From Venatoribacter pacificus (GTDB taxonomy: Bacteria > Pseudomonadota > Gammaproteobacteria > Pseudomonadales > Oceanobacteraceae), in the NCBI RefSeq assembly GCF_025318105.1, contig NZ_JAOANI010000022.1, forward strand, positions 1 through 64,000: a DNA stretch of 64,000 nt, read 5' to 3'. Position 1 is the stretch's first letter. Each line of letters starts with the position of its first letter. This document shows positions 60,583 through 64,000 of the stretch, piece by piece. The translations under genes were made by a program, and so were the position numbers. Below the pieces are notes generated by a model. The model worked only from the letters and a program-made list of their open reading frames with translations, was not told where the DNA came from and did no database searches.

Positions 60583-61998
60583 TTACCAGCCGGCGTGTGC
60601 GGCAATGGCTGCGGCAATGGCCAGCGCAACTTCGCTGGGGTGACGTTTTTCTGAATAATTCAATAATTCCGGATGGGTCGGCACAAAGCTGGTGTCGAAT
60701 TCCGCCCGTTTAAAATCGGCGTTACTGAGAATTTGCTGGTAATAATTGGCGGTGGTTTTAATGCCATGCAGGCGCATGTCATCCAATGCACGCTGACCAC
60801 GGGCAATCACCTCTTCCCAGGTCAGTGCCCAAACCACCAGTTTTAAACACATGGAGTCGTAATAGGGCGGAATTTCATAGCCGGTATAAATGGCGGTATC
60901 GACCCGGACTCCCGGCCCACCCGGCGCGTAGTAGTGAGAAATACGGCCAAAACTTGGCAGAAAATCGTTTTTCGGATCTTCGGCGTTAATACGGAACTGC
61001 AGGGCAAAACCGCGATAGGCAATATCTTCCTGGCGATAACTGAGCGGCAGGCCTGCGGCAATGCGCAGCTGCTCACGCACGATATCCACCCCGGTAATCT
61101 GCTCGGTAATGGTGTGCTCGACCTGCACGCGGGTATTCATTTCCATGAAATACACTTCGTTGCCGGTCAGCAGGAATTCAACCGTTCCGGCATTTTCGTA
61201 GCCGACGGCGGCGGCGGCTTTTACTGCCAGACCACCAATATACTGGCGCTGCTCCGGCGTTAACTGTGGGCTTGGCGCTATCTCGATCAGCTTCTGGTTA
61301 CGGCGCTGAATAGAGCAGTCACGTTCGTACAGATGCACCACGTTGCCGTGGCTGTCAGCCAGAATCTGTACCTCAATATGACGCGGGTTAACGATGCACT
61401 TTTCCATAAACACATCGGCGGAACCGAAGGCTTTGGTGGCTTCGGAAATAACCCGCGGGTATTGGGCTTTTAAATCATCGGCAGAATCACAGCGGCGGAT
61501 ACCACGACCGCCGCCACCGGAAGTGGCTTTCAGCATCACCGGATAACCGATTTCAGCGGCCAGTTTAAGAGCTTCGTCGAGATCGGCCAGGTTGCCATCG
61601 GACCCCGGAGTAATCGGCACGCCAGCGGTACGCATGGAATCACGCGCCTGGGTCTTATCACCCATTTTGTGGATAACGTCCGATTTGGGGCCAATAAAGG
61701 TGACGCCTTTCTGCTCACACAAGCGGGCGAACTCAGCATTCTCTGACAGGAAGCCGTAGCCCGGATGAATGGCATCGCAGCCGGTTTCCAATGCCAGATT
61801 CACAATGCGCAGCGGATCGAGATAACCCGCCAATGGATCTTCACCCAGCATATAAGCTTCGTCCGCGCGCTTAACATGCAGAGCGTAGCGATCCGGTTCG
61901 GTATAGATAGCCACCGAGCGGATGCCCATTTCGGCGCAGGCGCGCACGATACGGACGGCAATCTCGCCGCGGTTAGCAATAAGAACTTTCTTCAGCAT
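60583..61998 (-). CDS. pycA: Pyruvate carboxylase subunit A (biotin carboxylase)
   Basis: 471 residues from the ATG at 61996-61998 with GAGGAG eight bases ahead; the longer frame has no site. The biotin carboxylase motifs are KKVLIANRGEIAVRIVRA, the glycine loop KATSGGGGRGI, FMEKCI, the RDCSIQRRNQK block and MEMNTRVQVEHTITE. It carboxylates the biotin of PycB with ATP and bicarbonate. It lies 16 bp upstream of pycB in the same transcript and divergent from the LysR-type gene, the same arrangement as in Pseudomonas (PA5435-PA5437). Confidence 0.95.
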   Translation of the reverse strand: MLKKVLIANRGEIAVRIVRACAEMGIRSVAIYTEPDRYALHVKRADEAYMLGEDPLAGYLDPLRIVNLALETGCDAIHPGYGFLSENAEFARLCEQKGVTFIGPKSDVIHKMGDKTQARDSMRTAGVPITPGSDGNLADLDEALKLAAEIGYPVMLKATSGGGGRGIRRCDSADDLKAQYPRVISEATKAFGSADVFMEKCIVNPRHIEVQILADSHGNVVHLYERDCSIQRRNQKLIEIAPSPQLTPEQRQYIGGLAVKAAAAVGYENAGTVEFLLTGNEVYFMEMNTRVQVEHTITEQITGVDIVREQLRIAAGLPLSYRQEDIAYRGFALQFRINAEDPKNDFLPSFGRISHYYAPGGPGVRVDTAIYTGYEIPPYYDSMCLKLVVWALTWEEVIARGQRALDDMRLHGIKTTANYYQQILSNADFKRAEFDTSFVPTHPELLNYSEKRHPSEVALAIAAAIAAHAGW

Positions 61999-62090
61999 GG
62001 GGAACTCCTCGTTCGTAGTCCCGGAGTGAAAGGGTGAATCCAGCTTAGACAACTCAAGATCAAAGCAAAAATTGATATTTCTTTCCCAAC

Positions 62091-62110
62091 CTATAAGGTA
62101 TTACTTATAG
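62091..62110. promoter_or_regulatory. LysR-type operator candidate in the pycA/lysR divergent region
   Basis: CTATAAG-GTATTA-CTTATAG (62091-62110): 7-bp perfect inverted arms with a 6-base centre, a layout typical of LysR regulator sites. It lies 25 bp before the regulator start and 93 bp before pycA, so it could control both. Confidence 0.6.
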
Positions 62111-62134
62111 ATAACAACCCAAGAGCAAACTAAC

Positions 62135-63091
62135 ATGCCGCTCAGCGTGCAAAAATTAGCCAGCCGACTGACTTTTCGCCAATTGCAGGTGTTCGACGCA
62201 GTATACGAGCTGAAAAGTTACAGTAAGGCGGGCGAGATGCTGGGCCTGACTCAACCGGCCGTCAGCAGCCAGATGCGGCAACTGGAGCAGGCGCTCGGTA
62301 TGCCACTGTTTGAATACGTGGGCCGCCGTTTGTTTACCACTGCGGCAGCGGAAAAGCTGGCTCAGAGCGTGAACGGCATTTTCGGCGAATTGCGCAAGCT
62401 TCAGACCGAACTGGCCGAACTGGACGGTAAAGTGGCTGGTGAGCTGAAACTGGTGGCGGTGAATACCGCGCAATATGTGGTGCCGTATCTGCTGCGGGCG
62501 TTTCTCAATCTGTATCCGCAGATCAACGTCAGCGTACGCGTGGTCAACCGTGCCGCCGCCATCCAGCGCCTGAACGATAACAGCGATGATCTGGTGATTA
62601 TGGGGATGGTGCCGACCGAAAAGCCGCTGGCCTCGCTGCCGTTTCTGAATAACGAGCTGGTGCCGGTTGTACCGGCAGAGCATCCGCTGTTGCAGCAGCA
62701 CAACGTAACAGCACAGGAGTTTCTCGACAGTCATCTGCTGATGCGGGAAGCCGGTTCCGGCAGCCGTCTGGCGCTGGAAGTGCATTGTCAGCAGCAGCGC
62801 CTGCGGCTGAAGCCCAGCATGGAAATCGGCTCCAACGATGCCGTTAAACATGCAGTGATTGCCGGCCTTGGTGTGGCCGTACTGCCCAAACTCAGCATTC
62901 TGCCGGAACTGGAACTCGGCACGTTAAAGGTGCTGGATGTTGCCGGTTTTCCACTGCGCCGCAGCTGGTGCGTGGTATATCCTCAGGCCAAGCATCCAAC
63001 CCCCGCCATGAAAGCGTTTATTGATTATATTCAGCAGAACATTAAACAATTTGAGCAGGTTTTTCTGCGCAACTCGCAGCTAAGATCCTGA
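62135..63091 (+). CDS. LysR-family regulator of the pyc genes (PycR-like)
   Basis: 318 residues. The N-terminal winged helix (LTFRQLQVFDAVYELKSYSKAG, MLGLTQPAVSSQMRQLEQALG) is the LysR signature and the remaining ~220 residues are the inducer-binding domain (VAVNTAQYVVPYLLRAFLNLYPQINVSV). The wording at the start (FRQLQVF, AVYELKSYSKA) resembles CbbR- and PycR-type members. Divergent to pycA with a shared operator candidate. It probably controls pyruvate carboxylase genes, as its Pseudomonas counterpart does. Confidence 0.9.
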   Translation: MPLSVQKLASRLTFRQLQVFDAVYELKSYSKAGEMLGLTQPAVSSQMRQLEQALGMPLFEYVGRRLFTTAAAEKLAQSVNGIFGELRKLQTELAELDGKVAGELKLVAVNTAQYVVPYLLRAFLNLYPQINVSVRVVNRAAAIQRLNDNSDDLVIMGMVPTEKPLASLPFLNNELVPVVPAEHPLLQQHNVTAQEFLDSHLLMREAGSGSRLALEVHCQQQRLRLKPSMEIGSNDAVKHAVIAGLGVAVLPKLSILPELELGTLKVLDVAGFPLRRSWCVVYPQAKHPTPAMKAFIDYIQQNIKQFEQVFLRNSQLRS

Positions 63092-63103
63092 CTCGTGGCG
63101 CAT

Positions 63104-63137
63104 AAAAAAAGCGACATCAATGATGCCGCTTTTTTGT
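63104..63137. terminator. Bidirectional terminator after the LysR-type gene
   Basis: A-run, an imperfect stem (GCGACATCA / TGATGCCGC) and a T-run of six between the convergent LysR-type and lysine-rich protein genes. Works in both directions. Confidence 0.85.
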
Positions 63138-63153
63138 TTAAAGCCGGGAGATA

Positions 63154-63279
63154 TTAAGCGGCTTTTTTCAGTTTTTTCTTCAGAGACTTCAGCTTGCCTT
63201 CTTGCTTAGAGATTTTGGCCTTACGCGCTTTGATCTCTTTTTTCAGGCTAACGACTTTTTTGGATACTTTCTTAGACAT
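63154..63279 (-). CDS. Very small lysine-rich basic protein
   Basis: 41 residues, from the ATG at 63277-63279 with an AAGGAA ribosome site 8 bases ahead. Fifteen or more of its residues are Lys or Arg, in a helix-like pattern: SKKVSKKVVSLKKEIKARKA, then KISKQEGKLKSLKKKLKKAA. Heptad-like spacing of L, V and I suggests a short coiled coil that could bind nucleic acid or acidic surfaces. It is followed by a terminator and lies 42 bp downstream of the ribbon-helix-helix gene on the same strand, so they may be one transcript. No known family. Confidence 0.65.
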   Translation of the reverse strand: MSKKVSKKVVSLKKEIKARKAKISKQEGKLKSLKKKLKKAA

Positions 63280-63321
63280 AATAAATTCCTTCTTTATCTT
63301 GAGATGTGCAATTACGCACTG

Positions 63322-63531
63322 TTAGTCATCAATCTGCTGATTTTTCCGGATAAAGCTGCGGATAAATCGTCGGACTTCACGGGCGGCACTGGTATCCAGC
63401 TCTTCGCACAGAGCAAGAAACTGCTCCCGCTCTTCGCCATTAATTCGGATAAGCAGCTGCGCATCATTCTTAACAGCTTTGGCCTTTTTACTGCGACTGC
63501 CTTTTACGGCATCGACTTTTGCCTTATCCAC
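63322..63531 (-). CDS. Ribbon-helix-helix (CopG/Arc-like) DNA-binding protein
   Basis: 69 residues from a GTG at 63529-63531. The N-terminal ~22 residues are Lys-rich and flexible. The rest is an RHH unit: strand AQLLIRING, helix EEREQFLALCEEL, turn DTSAA, helix REVRRFIRSFIRKN. Such dimers bind palindromic operators. A perfect 25-bp palindrome is located 34 bp upstream and overlaps its promoter, indicating self-repression. No toxin gene is seen beside it apart from the tiny basic protein downstream, so it is either an orphan antitoxin or a small repressor. Confidence 0.75.
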   Translation of the reverse strand: MDKAKVDAVKGSRSKKAKAVKNDAQLLIRINGEEREQFLALCEELDTSAAREVRRFIRSFIRKNQQIDD

Positions 63532-63564
63532 GACGTCTGAAACCCACTAAGACTGAAGAGATAC

Positions 63565-63589
63565 TTATGATATACAATGTATATCATAA
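63565..63589. promoter_or_regulatory. Perfect 25-bp palindromic operator upstream of the RHH gene
   Basis: 12-bp perfect arms (TTATGATATACA and inverse) around one central base. On the minus strand a -10 like TATCAT lies within the right arm and a weak -35 (TTGCAT) just before, with 16-base spacing, so a bound protein would block RNA polymerase. It lies between the divergent ends of the RHH gene and the AraC-type stop codon. Confidence 0.8.
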
Positions 63590-63605
63590 TGCAATACGTT
63601 AGTTG

Positions 63606-64000
63606 TTAATCAGACGGCTGCGCTCTGACCTTTGGCTGAAACTGTTTACGATAGGCCGCTGGCGACAACCCTACCCGCTGGCGAAACAGACGACGGAATG
63701 AGTTGCTGTCTTCATACCCAACCGCCAGCGTGATGCTGTCAATCGTCATGCGGGTCGATTCAATCAGTTGCTTGGCTTTTTCTATGCGCAGTGCCTGCAG
63801 GTAAGCCAGCGGAGCCTGCCCCGTCGCCTCTTTGAAACGACGTTTAAAGTTACGCACACCAAAGCCGAAACGACTGGCCAGCTCATCGATGACCAGTGCT
63901 CCGGCAAAGTGTTCGTCCAGCCAGTTCTGTACTTTCAGAATATCCTGATCGCTGTGATTTTTCGGCGCCGCCCATAAGGCATACGGGCTTTGCACACTGC
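63606..64000 (-). CDS. AraC-type transcriptional regulator, C-terminal part (cut by window edge)
   Basis: About 131 residues visible; the N-terminus lies beyond the window. The two helix-turn-helix motifs of AraC proteins are here: LVIDELASRFGFGVRNFKRRFKEATG and IDSITLAVGYEDSNSFRRLFRQRVGLSPAAYRKQF, both shortened. The preceding residues (ILKVQNWLDEHFAG) and the wording ARRFGFxVRNFxRRFKxATG fit the GlxA-like group that has a DJ-1/PfpI N-terminal domain, though this cannot be seen. The protein ends with a short basic tail. Confidence 0.85.
   Translation of the reverse strand, partial: SVQSPYALWAAPKNHSDQDILKVQNWLDEHFAGALVIDELASRFGFGVRNFKRRFKEATGQAPLAYLQALRIEKAKQLIESTRMTIDSITLAVGYEDSNSFRRLFRQRVGLSPAAYRKQFQPKVRAQPSD

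Noticed and set aside
1..64000. tRNA or rRNA genes
   Set aside because: I read the intergenic regions for cloverleaf cores (GGTTCGAATCC) and found none convincing; the GTTCGTCC-like repeats are REP units and not T-loops.

Overview
The window is a 64 kb piece of a gammaproteobacterial chromosome, most like marine Oceanospirillales or Pseudomonas relatives. The basis is the ribosomal block rpsF-rpsR-membrane protein-rplI-dnaB, the pyruvate carboxylase pair PycA/PycB with a divergent LysR regulator, many TonB-dependent receptors, and mid-GC coding sequence. Genus assignment from sequence alone is inference. Two runs of ten Ns (42040-42049, 57555-57564) show it is a draft scaffold.

Layout. 0-6 kb: housekeeping (DUF533, YdeI/OmdA-like, YjbR-like, a thioredoxin-fold protein, alr) followed by an unusual pair, a triple-repeat DnaT-like protein and a phage lambda-P-like helicase loader. 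6-18.5 kb: a surface and transport block with a secreted phosphodiesterase-lectin fusion, a PAP2 phosphatase lipoprotein, a FecI/FecR/TonB-receptor cassette, a lone FecR-like protein and an OprC-like copper receptor. PhoB-box-like repeats lie upstream of three of these units, which suggests phosphate-starvation control. A 678 bp transposon-like element with terminal repeats and a target duplication sits inside the block. 18.7-23.3 kb: a lone periplasmic binding protein, a GH25 lysozyme, a KdkA/WaaP-like kinase and two GNAT acetyltransferases. 23.4-27.2 kb: dnaB, rplI, membrane protein, rpsR, rpsF. 27.4-34.6 kb: a large peptidase/beta-propeller/beta-barrel outer-membrane protein and a PhoPQ-like operon (PepSY protein, response regulator, kinase, two Bor-like lipoproteins). 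A shared direct-repeat box is found at the peptidase gene, the PhoPQ-like operon and a small divergent gene.

34.6-51.4 kb is a polysaccharide locus: export and chain-length genes (VpsP-like, Wzc, Wza, outer-membrane barrel, VanZ-like, initiating sugar transferase), then galE, then a low-GC island of glycosyltransferase, flippase, polymerase and pyruvyltransferase genes ending in a truncated epimerase, then a WaaL/Wzy-family protein coupled to a metallophosphoesterase. 52.4-58.7 kb: GIY-YIG protein, split YeeE/YedE transporter, leucyl aminopeptidase, TRIC channel, a secreted hypothetical and beta-carbonic anhydrase. 58.7-63.1 kb: pycB, pycA and the LysR gene. 63.1-64 kb: a tiny lysine-rich protein, a ribbon-helix-helix protein with a perfect operator palindrome, and an AraC-type regulator cut by the window edge.

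Seven clusters of short REP-like repeats (core CTTCGAC-n-GCTCAGGACGAACGG and its inverse) fill the long intergenic spaces from 21 kb onward. They lie only between transcription units. No tRNA, rRNA or CRISPR array was recognised.
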